Below, one piece after another: positions 26,579 to 38,874 of a stretch of DNA of 64,000 nucleotides. Source of the stretch: Musa acuminata AAA Group (taxonomy: Eukaryota > Streptophyta > Magnoliopsida > Zingiberales > Musaceae); NCBI RefSeq assembly GCF_036884655.1, contig NC_088340.1, forward strand, positions 32,761,001 to 32,825,000. Reading direction: 5' to 3'. Below the pieces are notes generated by a model. It was given only the letters and a program-made list of their open reading frames with translations, was not told the origin of the DNA and did not search any database. The position numbers and the translations under genes were made by a program. The stretch's first letter is position 1, and every line of letters begins with the position of its first letter.

Positions 26579-28245
26579 TGCCTCAAGAAAGAAGAACGCC
26601 GAATCCCTAGCCCTTGCCGAAGGAGCTGCGGAAGCACCAACGATGAGAAGGTGAGGAGGTATTTATACGAACGCCGATGGGCGATGAACTGTTCCAACTC
26701 ATTGCCATTAATTTGCACCTCCTCAGAACCGACCATCCCATTGGTCCAAACCACAATTCTGCCATCCGCAGCTTCGATCACTGTCGCCCGTTCGTCACTC
26801 TCGAGACGCATCAAAAACCGTGCTGTTGGGGCTCCGAGAATCAATCTTAACTACTCGATCCGAATCACAGACGGGACGAACGGATGAGATTAGCCGATGC
26901 CGACGAAAGCGACCGGGCCGCACACAGCACGAGTTGGTCGGTGCTGGCTTCGATCAATTCATCGGGCCGTGGTAAATTCGTAATAATGAGGAAAGTAGGG
27001 GTATTGGTAGAAACATGCGGGCGTCGCGTTGCGGTTCGTGGAGTGGGCATCCTCTGCAGTCACACTTCAAGTGAAAGCTGCAATTGGAGCATCCTTACCG
27101 TCCATAGGCAAAAATGAACGTCTCGATGGAACTCAACTGGTAAAACCGATGGAGAGGATCTTCTCAGAAGGTTGTCTCGGCAGCCGTCCCAGCGTGGACG
27201 CATCCACTATAATCACCAATAGAGGAAAAGTTAGCAGTACGCCACATTCTCTAACCCGTTTCCTGACCCTAAAGCTCTGACGTGCGGGACCCAGTCTGTG
27301 GTGTGATTCTTTCTTACCGCGTGAGTCTCTCGAGGTCACGTTTAAATTATCTTTCTTCTTCGTACAATAAGTTCATAAGTACAAGCTTTATTTGTACTCG
27401 ATTAAGTGGTACTATCGGTGCTATATCATAGTAGAACAAAAGATTCATATGATTCATATAAAACTCGTTAGATTCATTTATAGATCACGGTCAACATACT
27501 CAAGTAAAGGACAATTATACGAATGATACGGTTAATATAAATATAAAATTTATTTTATATATATATATATATATATGAGGTCGGGAGACGAAGCGACCCA
27601 AGCGAGGAGCTGAGATGGTAGGTGGACTCCTGATATATTGCTGGATCACAATGATAGTCCTACGGTAGTCCCGAGGTGCAGCTTGCTTATTGAAGGGAGC
27701 TCAGAGTCGTCTCCAGGTGTGACTTATTTGTTGAAGGGAGCTCAAGGTCATCTCGAGATGCTTCTTAGATGCATTAAAGTCCTACACAAGTGATTAATGG
27801 CGAGGGGGCTTTCCTTCCCTACCCCCTTCGATTCTCAAGTTAGTATCTGATCTCCCTAAATATAGGTTCAAGTGGTTGAAAAGGAATGAGTCCTTTATTT
27901 TCCTATTTCGAATGTGTTTTTATACATTGAATGAGGGAAAAAAGTTTATGATGTTCTTCCTTGTTGTAAAGGATGATAATAAAGTTTAGGATTGTCTTCC
28001 TTATTATAAAGGGAAAGAACCTTCATTGCTATAATGAACGAGAAGAAAGTTTATGTTTCTCTACTTTTGTACATGTAGGTAGGTGACTTGAATGACACAT
28101 GGTGACTGCGTGCCAATTATTGGTAGATTACCTATCATTTGTCCCACTTGGAAGGCATGTTTTGGAGCTTCGATCAGGGGTTCGAGGCACGTCGTTTGGC
28201 TTTGTCAAGGTTGAGTTTTGTAGTTGTGAAACAGTTTTTGTTTGT
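26579..28245. other. VOC promoter region, then LTR-like repeat DNA
   Basis: 26579-27340 is GC-rich and is probably the promoter and 5' leader of the minus-strand VOC gene. No convincing ORF is seen. After a TA run (27556-27574) the sequence changes character. It looks like non-coding retrotransposon sequence continuing into the minisatellites that follow. Confidence 0.5.
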
Positions 28246-28530
28246 TCATCGTAGTAGTTCGTTCGCCCGCCATAGCAAGCCTATTCGTCTACTGTCATAG
28301 TGGGTTTATTCATCCGTCGTAGTGGGCTTGTTCGTCCACTATCGTAGTGAGTTTGTTTGTCCACTATCGTAGCACTTCTGTTCGTCCACTATCGTAGCAC
28401 TTTTGTTCATTTGTCATAGTGAGCCTATTCATTTGTTGTCATAGCAGTTATGTTCATTTACCGTAGCAGGTTTTGCTCATTCACTATCATAGTAGTTCCA
28501 TTCATTTGCCATAGTGGATTTTACTATTAA
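28246..28530. repeat. Degenerate ~25 bp minisatellite
   Basis: The motif TTCGTCCACTATCGTAG and variants recur at 28331, 28356, 28381 and 28406, an exact 25 bp step. Looser copies lie on both sides (GTCATAGTGGG, GCCATAGTGG forms). Confidence 0.8.
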
Positions 28531-28721
28531 CCATCATTATGAGAGTGGGAGTCCACCGTTGCAGATTTTGCTTCGACCACCATTACAGGAGTAGGGGTCC
28601 AACATTATGGATTTTGTCTTACCATTATTATGGGAGTAGGAGTAGGAGTTTACTATTATGGATTTTGCCTCGATCAACGTTATGGATTTTGGGCTCTGCT
28701 TCCTCGTTTGCCATCGAGAGA

Positions 28722-28940
28722 TAAGCTCTCCTCCTTCACCTTCGGATAAGGGCGCCAGTTTCAATATAATATCCATTGTAGTGAGTGTTGGGCTCTACCT
28801 CCACCTTTGCCTTCGGGCGATAAGCTCTCCACTTTACCTTCGGGAGAGAGGCTCTCCTCCTTCGCCTTCGGGAGATGGGCTCTCCTTCACCTTCGAGAGA
28901 GGGTGCACGAGTTCTCTTTATTTGCCTTTAGGAGAGGGCA
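28722..28940. repeat. Degenerate 24-30 bp minisatellite
   Basis: Repeats of CCTTCGGGAGAGAGGCTCTC-like units with one internal palindromic half (GAGAG...CTCTC). About six or seven copies can be followed before it decays. Confidence 0.75.
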
Positions 28941-28964
28941 CTAGTTTTTATTAGGAAATCTAGG

Positions 28965-29256
28965 GATGACATCACATGCATAGCGAAAGAATAGAAACAA
29001 AAATCATAAATTTTCACAAAAGGTTTCATCGTTATGCGAAGATTAGTGTGCAAAAATCATAAAATAAAAAATCACACATATAAGTGAGATGTGTTTTACC
29101 TAAGGAGATCGTATATTCCTGAAATCCTACAGATCTGCAAGAGATGATAAAGGAGGTCAACTGTCCTCCTCTCTAGCAGTGATCCACATGGCATGGGCTG
29201 CGAAGATGTTCCTCAAATTGCTACCCAAATCTTCACATGCCTCAAATAGGGGTTAC
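28965..29256. mobile_element. LTR-retrotransposon-like non-coding segment
   Basis: A run from GAAATCTAGGGATGACATCA to the start of the 1.74 kb array, without an ORF. Its A-rich make-up and position next to LTR-like units suggest it is the flank of the same element. This is inferred from resemblance only. Confidence 0.35.
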
Positions 29257-29682
29257 TGGGCGGTGGTACCGTTAGATTGTGTAGTGGTACCACCCAATGG
29301 CAAGGTGTCAGGTGGTGATACCGCTAGACTAGGTGATGGTACCGCCCAGTGTCAGTGCTGCAAGCGCTGGTGCCGCCCAACACAAGCGGTAGTATTGTTG
29401 GTACCCCCAAAATCGGGGATGAGATACTTTTAGGCTCCAAATTTGAATTCACTTTAGGTCTATAAATACCCATCTCATCCCTGGTTAACATACATAATAA
29501 TTGAGAGCAAAAAAGGAAGAAAATAATATTGTAATCTTGTGATAACTCCTCTCAAACTCTAAGTGTTAGTGAAGTTTAAGAGAGGAGGTAGTGGGGGTGT
29601 AAAGGTTCTCACTTGAGCCTACAAAAGAAAAATATAATTGTAAGAAGATGGTTGGTCTTCGTCTATTGAAGGAAGACCGCTA

Positions 29683-31418
29683 ATGGATGTTGATGGCCTC
29701 GACGGAAGAGGAACCGGGAGTGGATGTAGGTCACAACGACTGAACTACTATGAAAATTTGGTTTGCATTTATTTTAAGCCTTTTATTTTAATTACAAACT
29801 ATATTTCTTACTACACTCTTCCATATGCTTTTATGTTAAGCATTTCCGATATCGATTTTCATCGAACGAACGAGATTTTTGAACTAACGATGTTTTTATC
29901 CGCTATACTAATTCACCCCACCCCCCCCTCTTAGTGCCGACTCGATCCTAACATCATTGCTTGCAGCACTAATATTGGGTGATACCATCGCTTGGGAGAT
30001 TATGTCTAGGCGGTATCATCGCTTGACAATCTCGGAGACTGAGTTTGGGTTGTACCATTGCTTGACACAGTCTCGGAGACTGTGCCACAGGCGATTCCAC
30101 CAATTTGGGTCATTATTTAGGCCTTTCACTTAGCCCAACATAGCCCAAACTTGGGCTCAATTAACCCCTAATTGAATTGGTCTAATTCCAACCCAATTAC
30201 GACTAAAACCTACTTCGATCTAGATAATTATTACAAAGCTAAATCAAATGTTATCCGGCATGTCATTAGTTTATCGATGCCTCGTCCGATTCTTCGGCTT
30301 ATCATCCTCTCTTACGGCATATTGTCCAATCGGGCAATTGACCTCCGCAACTTTGATTTTTTTAATGTAATTTTTGATCTTCTTGGCCCGATGCCCGAAC
30401 CCATGGCTCGAAGTCATCTGTCGATACGTCGACCGATCCTCCGGCTCAATGTTCAATGTTCTAACATGTTCTAGTCCAACCCAACATGATTATTCCTACT
30501 TTTAATTATCTCTCCCTGATCGAAGCTTCTTGCATCACTCAAAACATAGATTAAATTATAAACACTATCGATTAGTTTCATCATCAAAATCCGAGATTCA
30601 ATAATCTTCCTCTTTTTGATGATGACAACCAATTAATGATAGAGTTAACCTAAACTCCCCCTATTAATATGTCATATTGATAGAACCTTGAATTCAAGTT
30701 AAACCAAATTTAATTTATTCATGAATTAAAGCAACATGTCATCATAAAATTATACATAATCAAAATTTCAATACATCATTCCAATCATCATTATAACTTC
30801 TCCCCCTTTATCATCAACAAAACGAAGAGGTGCATCTAACAAGTTTTTGATATATAATTTTAAATTATTGTATTATGAACATAATCTCAAATTTTATTAC
30901 CATACAAGCTAGTAATTTTCTTAGGGGTTAATTGGGCCCAAGTTTAGGCTATGTTGGGCCAAGTGAAAGGCCCAAATAGTGACCCAAGTGAAACTGTCAG
31001 TGACACGGTCTTTGAGACTGTGTTAGGCAGTGGTACCGTCAGACTAGGCGGTGGTACCACCCAATGGCAATGTGTCAGGAGGTGGTACCGCCAGACTAGG
31101 TGATGGTACCGCCCAACACAAGCGATAGTACTGTCGGTACCCCAAAAATCGGGGATGAGATACATTTATGCTCCAAATTTGAATACATTTTAGGCCTATA
31201 AATACCCCTCTCATCCCTGGTTAACATACATAAGAATTGAGAGCAAAAAAGGAAGAAAATGCTATTGTAATTTTGTGAGAACTCCTCTCAAACTCTAAGT
31301 GTTAGTGAAGTTTAAGAGAGGAGGTAGTGGGGGTGTAAAGGTTCTCACTTGAGCCTACAAAAGGAAAATGGAGTTGTAAGAAGATGGTTGGTCTTCGTCT
31401 ATTGAAGGAAGACCGCTA
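29683..31418. repeat. Array unit A (1736 bp)
   Basis: First full unit. Its inverted arms are 30050-30172 and 30920-31040. The TATA-like box belonging to the next segment is at about 31197. Confidence 0.85.
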
Positions 31419-33155
31419 ATGGATGTTGATGGCCTCGACGGAAGAGGAACCGGGAGTGGATGTAGGTCACGACGACTGAACTACTATGAAAATTTGGTTT
31501 GCATTTATTTTAAGCCTTTTATTTTAATTACAAACTGTCTTTCTTACTACACTCTTCCATATGCTTTTATGTTAAGCATTTCCGATATCGATTTTCATCG
31601 AACGAACGAGATTTTTGAACTAACGATGTTTTTATCCGCTATACTAATTCACCCCACCCCCCCCTCTTAGTGCCGACTCGATCCTAACATCATTGCTTGC
31701 AGCACTAATATTGGGTGATACCATCGCTTGGGAGATTATGTCTAGGCGGTATCATCGCTTGACAATCTCGGAGACCGAGTTTGGGTTGTACCATTGCTTG
31801 ACACAGTCTCGGAGACTGTGCCACAGGCGATTCCACCAATTTGGGTCATTATTTAGGCCTTTCACTTAGCCCAACATAGCCCAAACTTGGGCTCAATTAA
31901 CCCCTAATTGAATTGGTCTAATTCCAACCCAATTACGACTAAAACCTACTTCGATCTAGATAATTATTACAAAGCTAAATCAAATGTTATCCGGCATGTC
32001 ATTGGTTTATCGATGCCTCGTCCGATTCTTCGGCTTATCATCCTCTCTTACGGCATATTGTCCAATCGGGCAATTGACCTCCGCAACTTTGATTTTTTTA
32101 ATGTAATTTTTGATCTTCTTGGCCCGATGCCCGAACCCATGGCTCGAAGTCATCTGTCGATACGTCGACCGATCCTCCGGCTCAATGTTCAATGTTCTAA
32201 CATGTTCTAGTCCAACCCAACATGATTATTCCTACTTTTAATTATCTCTCCCTGATCGAAGCTTCTTGCATCACTCAAAACATAGATTAAATTATAAACA
32301 CTATCGATTAGTTTCATCATCAAAATCCGAGATTCAACAATCTTCCTCTTTTTGATGATGACAACCAATTAATGATAGAGTTAACCTAAACTCCCTCTAT
32401 TAATATGTCATATTGATAGAACCTTGAATTCAAGTTAAACCAAATTTAATTTATTCATGAATTAAAGCAACATGTCATCATAAAATTATACATAATCAAA
32501 ATTTCAATACATCATTCCAATCATCATTATAACTTCTCCCCCTTTATCATCAACAAAACGAAGAGGTGCATCTAACAAGTTTTTGATATATAATTTTAAA
32601 TTATTGTATTATGAACATAATCTCAAATTTTATTACCATACAAGCTAGTAATTTTCTTAGGGGTTAATTGGGCCCAAGTTTAGGCTATGTTGGGCCAAGT
32701 GAAAAGGCCCAAATAGTGACCCAAGTGAAACTGTCAGTGACACGGTCTTTGAGACTGTGTTAGGCAGTGGTACCGTCAGACTAGGCGGTGGTACCACCCA
32801 ATGGCAATGTGTCAGGAGGTGGTACCACCAGACTAGGTGATGGTACCGCCCAACACAAGCGATAGTACTGTCGGTACCCCAAAAATCGGGGATGAGATAC
32901 ATTTATGCTCCAAATTTGAATACACTTTAGGCCTATAAATACCCCTCTCATCCCTGGTTAACATACATAAGAATTGAGAGCAAAAAAGGAAGAAAATGCT
33001 ATTGTAATTTTGTGAGAACTCCTCTCAAACTCTAAGTGTTAGTGAAGTTTAAGAGAGGAGGTAGTGGGGGTATAAAGGTTCTCTCTTAAGCCAACAAAAG
33101 GAAAATGGAGTTGTAAGAAGATGGTTGGTCTTCGTCTATTGAAGGAAGACCGCTA
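31419..33155. repeat. Array unit B (1737 bp)
   Basis: Near-identical to unit A from its start through the inverted arms. One extra A in the AAAAGGCCC stretch near 32702 explains the one-base length difference. Confidence 0.88.
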
Positions 33156-34891
33156 ATGGATGTTGATGGCCTCGACGGAAGAGGAACCGGGAGTGGATGT
33201 AGGTCACGACGACTGAACTACTATGAAAATTTGGTTTGCATTTATTTTAAGCCTTTTATTTTAATTACAAACTGTCTTTCTTACTACACTCTTCCATATG
33301 CTTTTATGTTAAGCATTTCCGATATCGATTTTCATCGAACGAACAAGATTTTTGAACTAACGATGTTTTTATCCGCTATACTAATTCACCCCACCCCCCC
33401 CTCTTAGTGCCGACTCGATCCTAACATCATTGCTTGCAGCACTAATATTGGGTGATACTATCGCTTGGGAGATTATGTCTAGGCGGTATCATCGCTTGAC
33501 AATCTCGGAGACTGAGTTTGGGTTGTACCATTGCTTGACACAGTCTCGGAGACTGTGCCACAGGCGATTCCACCAATTTGGGTCATTATTTAGGCCTTTC
33601 ACTTAGCCCAACATAGCTCAAACTTGGGCTCAATTAACCCCTAATTAAATTGGTCTAATTCCAACCCAATTACGACTAAAACCTACTTCGATCTAGATAA
33701 TTATTACAAAGCTAAATCAAATGTTATCCAGCATGTCATTGGTTTATCGATGCCTCATCCGATTCTTCGGCTTATCATCCTCTCTTACGGCATATTGTCC
33801 AATCGGGCAGTTGACCTCCGCAACTTTGATTTTTTTAATGTAATTTTTGATCTTCTTGGCCCGATGCCCGAACCCATGGCTCGAAGTCATATGTCGATAC
33901 GTCGACCGATCCTCCGGCTCAATGTTTAATGTTCTAACATGTTCTAGTCCAACCCAACATGATTATTCCTACTTTTAATTATCTCTTCCTGATCGAAGCT
34001 TCTTGCATCACTCAAAACATAGATTAAATTATAAACACTATCGATTAGTTTCATCATCAAAATCCGAGATTCAACAATCTTCCTCTTTTTGATGATGACA
34101 ACCAATTAATGATAGAGTTAACCTAAACTCCCCCTATTAATATGTCATATTGATAGAACCTTGAATTCAAGTTAAACCAAATTTAATTTATTCATGAATT
34201 AAAGCAACATGTCATCATAAAATTATACATAATCAAAATTTCAATACATCATTCCAATTATCATTATAACTTCTCCCCCTTTATCATCAACAAAACGAAG
34301 AGGTGCATCTAACAAGTTTTTGATATATAATTTTAAATTATTGTATTATGAACATAATCTCAAATTTTATTACCATACAAGCTAGTAATTTTCTTAGGGG
34401 TTAATTGGGCCCAAGTTTAGGCTATGTTGGGCCAAGTGAAAGGCCCAAATAGTGACCCAAGTGAAACTGTCGGTGACACGGTCTTTGAGACTGTGTTAGG
34501 CAGTGGTACCGTCAGACTAGGCGGTGGTACCACCCAATGGCAATGTGTCAGGAGGTGGTACCGCCAGACTAGGTGATGGTACCGCCCAACACAAGCGATA
34601 GTACTGTCGGTACCCCAAAAATCGGGGATGAGATACATTTATGCTCCAAATTTGAATACACTTTAGGCCTATAAATACCCCTCTCATCCCTGGTTAACAT
34701 ACATAAGAATTGAGAGCAAAAAAGGAAGAAAATGCTATTGTAATTTTGTGAGAACTCCTCTCAAACTCTAAGTGTTAGTGAAGTTTAAGAGAGGAGGTAG
34801 TGGGGGTGTAAAGGTTCTCACTTGAGCCTACAAAAGGAAAATGGAGTTGTAAGAAGATGGTTGGTCTTCGTCTATTGAAGGAAGACCGCTA
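33156..34891. repeat. Array unit C (1736 bp)
   Basis: Near-identical to B with scattered substitutions, for example AACAAGATT for AACGAGATT near 33342. Confidence 0.88.
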
Positions 34892-36670
34892 ATGGATGTT
34901 GATGGCCTCGACGGAAGAGGAACCGGGAGTGGATGTAGGTCACGACGACTGAACTACTATGAAAATTTGGTTTGCATTTATTTTAAGCCTTTTATTTTAA
35001 TTACAAACTGTCTTTCTTACTACACTCTTCCATATGCTTTTATGTTAAGCATTTCCGATATCGATTTTCATCGAACGAACGAGATTTTTGAACTAACGAT
35101 GTTTTTATCCGCTATACTAATTCACCCCATCCCCCCCCCTCCCCCTCTTAGTACCGACTCGATCCTAACACCGCCGCTTGCAGCACTAACACTAGGTGGT
35201 ACTACCGCTTGGGAGACTATGTCTAGGCGATACCATCGCTTGACAATCTCAGAGACTGAGTCTGGGCGGTACCATTGCCTGGCATAGTCTCGGAGACTGT
35301 GTCACAGACGGTTCCACCAACTTGGGTCATTATTTAGGCCTTTCACTTGGCCCAACACAGCCCAAACTTGGGCTCAATTAACTCCTAATTGAGTTGGTCC
35401 AATTCCAACCCAATTACGCCTAAAACCTACTTCGATCTAGATAATTATTACAAAACTAAATCAAATATTGTCCGACATGTCATTGGTTCATCGATGCCTC
35501 GTCCGATTCTTCGGCTTATCATCCTCTCTTACGACATATTACTTAATCGGGCAGTTGACCTCGACAACTCTATTTTTCTTGACATAATTTTTGCTCTTCT
35601 TGGCCCGAAGCCGTCTGTTGATACGTCGATCGATCCTCCGGCTCAACGTTCAATCTTCTAACATGTTCCAATCCAGCCCAACATGATTATTCCTACTTTT
35701 AATTATCTCTCCCTAATCGAAACTTCTTGCATCACTCAAAACTCAAATCAAATCATAAACAATATCAATTAGTTTCATCATCAAAATCTGAGATTCAACA
35801 ATCTCCCTCTTTTTGATGATGACAACCAATTAATGACAGAGTTAACCTTAACTCCCCCTATTAATATGTCATATTTTATAGAACCTTGAATTCTAAGTTG
35901 AATTTAAGTTAAAGCAAATTTAATTTATTCATGAATCTAGGCAACATGTCATCATAAAATTATACATAATCAAAATTTCAATACATCATTTCATTCATGA
36001 TCATCATTATAACTTCTCCCCCTTTATCATCAACAAAACGGAGAGGTGCATCTAACAAGTTTTTGATATATAATTTTAAATCATTGTATTATAAACATAA
36101 TCTCAAGTTTTATCATCATGTAAGTTAGTAATTTTCTTAGGGGCTAATTGGGCCCAAGTTTAGGCTATGTTAGTTTAAGTGAATGACCCAAATAGTGACC
36201 TAATAAGTGGAACTGTCGGTGGCACAATCTTTGAGACTATGTTAGGCAGTGGTACCGTTAGACTGTGCGGTGGTACCACCCAATGGCAAGGTGTCAAGTG
36301 GTGGTATTGCCTGACTAGGCTGTGATACCGCCCAGTGTTAGTGTTGCAAGCGCTGGTACCGCCCAACACAAGTGATAGTATTGTCGGTACCCCAAAAATT
36401 AGGGATGAGATACTTTTAGGCTCCAAATTTGAATTAATTTTATGCCTATAAATACCCCTCTTATCCCTAGTTAACATACATAAGAATTGAAAGCAAAAAA
36501 AGAAGAAAATACTGTTGTAATCTTGTGAGAACTCCTCTCAAACTCTAAGTGTTAGTAAAGTTTAAGAAAGAAGATAGTGAGGGTGTAAAAGTTCTCTCTT
36601 GAGCCTACAAAAGGAAAATATAATTATAAAAAGATGATTGATCTTCGTTTATTGAAGAAAGACCACTAGT
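34892..36670. repeat. Array unit D, diverged in its second half
   Basis: Matches the other units closely to about 35135. After that, substitutions and small indels become frequent. It keeps a roughly 33 bp segment (36330-36362) that is missing from the equivalent place in the central units. Confidence 0.8.
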
Positions 36671-36745
36671 TGATACCGGTAGCATCGATGAAGGAGGAAT
36701 CAGAAGTGATGTAAGTCACAACAATCGAATCACTATAAATTTTAA

Positions 36746-37128
36746 TATGTTCTTTCTTTATTACTTATAAAACTATTAATATAATTTTTAAAAGTATAAA
36801 GATTGTTGTATTAAAGATAATTAATTATAAAAATAATTTATAAGAACCTCAGTCTAAATTAACTATCGATAACTGTAATATTATAAAATATAATTCTTTT
36901 GTGTGGGATTTCACAGACATTACCGGAAATGACTAGGAATTAATGCCTGAGACATTAATTACTAACAAAACTATACACTTATACTCTGACATTGCGAATC
37001 CCAAAAGTTCTTATAAACAATCGAAACCTGTCACTCGTTGCTTGGTATAAGCTTGATTCAGATAGTTCCGAGACTCCTTATTCAAATTTCTGATGAATAT
37101 ATATTCCTAAGAACGGATTACACCCAGC

Positions 37129-37164
<36 letters not shown>

Positions 37165-37689
37165 TAAAGAATTCGTGTTGAATTACATGTTTTTGGAAAC
37201 AGGGAATAACACCGTCAATCGAACAGCAAAGGTGAATTATAATGGTATTTATTCAAGAAATAATTGTTATTTTCTTGGAAAAATTTCATCCCGTTCTCTT
37301 CTTCGACAACATCCGAATCACCAACTGGATGAAGAGTAGTCAACACGGCTCAAAAGAGCAGCAGCTCAGTTGCACCCACCACCCTTGACCAATAAAGACG
37401 CCGTCATTGTGTGCATTAATGACAGTATCCAACGCAGTCTGCACGGCGATCCGCCATTAGATATATGGCTGCGGGTGGTCAGGGGAGAGACTGGTGGAAG
37501 AAGTCCGTCGTCGTCTACGTGAAGCAATCGCAACGCACGTGCATGGGCAGGCGTGTAGATCGGCATCGCTTCCATGGGAAGGCGTGTGGGCGGTGGTGGT
37601 GAGGAATTGTAGATGGCGGGCAGCAAACAGCGGCGGTGTTCCTGCTGCAGTGTCTCCTCATGTGCTTGTTGGGGGTGAATTCGAGGAAG

Positions 37690-37726
<37 letters not shown>

Positions 37727-38874
37727 GTGATGGCGCTGCTGAATGGTGAGAGCTTCGAGAGGACACGAAGAAGAGTAGAGATCGGTCAAACCGTAGCCGA
37801 TGCATCTTCTGCAAGTCATTGCTTCGAGCAGTGTGATATATGTATGTCGTAGAATGAGCCAAAGACTCTGCGTGCAATATCTAATCTGTTAGGTTTCCGG
37901 ATTCAACTCTCTATGTAAAAAGATACGCCAAATGGAAATCTAATGTTAATGAGACAAACAGTTGCGTACTCAAAACTAGATTTCATATAGCACCAAAAAT
38001 ACCCTTAAATTTTCAGCTTTGCAAAGCAAACATTTAACTCCATTCGCAACACATCTGGTTTGAGAGTTGCAGTTCTCTTCTTTAAATGAGGTCAAAAACA
38101 ATAAAGTTTTCCTCATGATGATAGAGTGCTGATAAATCTTTCAGAAACTGATACAAAAACTTTTCACTCGCACAAGAACTTCATGTGGAGAACCCTAGTC
38201 TATTTAGGAAGGTAATAAGGACAAACACATCATTGCCAATCCATCATCCCCTTTAAACTGAAGGACCAAGTGATGATCCTTGTCAAGCCAAAACTCTTCT
38301 TCTGTCTGCAGTTAACCAACTGGAACTTGAGCTGCTAGAGTAGAAGCTAAGTAGATTTCAGATGCAATCCCACCGGTTGGATGCATGCAGGTGTCGAATT
38401 TCAATGCAAACATTATAATAATAAGAAGAGAAGGAAAAGTATTCATGAGTTTGGTCAATTAATTTCTCTTCCCCACACCCTAAGCATACTGTATGAGCTT
38501 TGGAAGCCGTGGCCTCAGGAAGGCAAGCTTTTCTTGTAGCTTAAACATCAATACCTCGATGACTCGAGAACCCAAGCGTGTGGACATTGGAAGAACCACC
38601 TAAGGTTGGCTTTGGGATGGGAGGCATAAAGCTAAGCAAAGAGACAGTACAAACACTCATCAGAGGGAATAGGGTCTCCCATTATGAAGGCAGCCCATAA
38701 AGACGCCATGCCCTCCGGAGAAGCCAACCCAAGGAAGCCGCCCCTCCCCCTCCTCTCTCTCTCCCTCTCTTCTTGATCTCTGTATAAGAACCCATAGAAT
38801 CAACTCTGATTTGGCTACCAACAAGAAAAGGCCTCTCATCTGCTCAGTTCAGTGTTGTGGGTTCGTTGTAGGAC
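36746..38874. other. Intergenic with two GA microsatellites
   Basis: No gene recognised. GA runs lie at 37132-37162 and 37692-37723. The GC-rich 37340-37880 block between and around them has ORFs on both strands with low-complexity translations and no family resemblance. The stretch 38700-38874 is probably the promoter and leader of the RIN4-like gene, with a CT-rich tract at 38745-38775 and a possible TATAAGAA box near 38783. Confidence 0.5.

Larger units (their letters stand above)
29257..36745. repeat. Tandem array of 1.74 kb LTR-like units
   Basis: The same sequence recurs with a step of 1736-1737 bp. Anchored on ATGGATGTTGATGGCCTC, units begin at 29683, 31419, 33156 and 34892. A diverged partial unit precedes them (29257-29682), and the part from about 35140 to 36745 is diverged too. 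The three central copies differ by few substitutions. Each unit holds GGTACC/ACCGCCC-rich sequence, a TATA-like box, a C-tract next to CTTAGTGCCGACTCGATCC and two inverted arms. The reverse strand of that tract begins TGTTAGGATCGAG and reads into a G-tract, as LTR 5' ends often do. No gag, protease, RT or integrase ORF is present. An LTR-derived, non-autonomous origin is inferred. Confidence 0.88.

Noticed and set aside
28246..28530. Regular short repeats as a CRISPR array
   Set aside because: Repeats are directly adjacent and degenerate without unique spacers, in a plant nuclear context; a minisatellite explains them.
29683..29934. Recurring 83-codon ORF in the 1.74 kb units
   Set aside because: Its conservation simply reflects the near-identity of the DNA units; it has no domain and breaks in the diverged parts.
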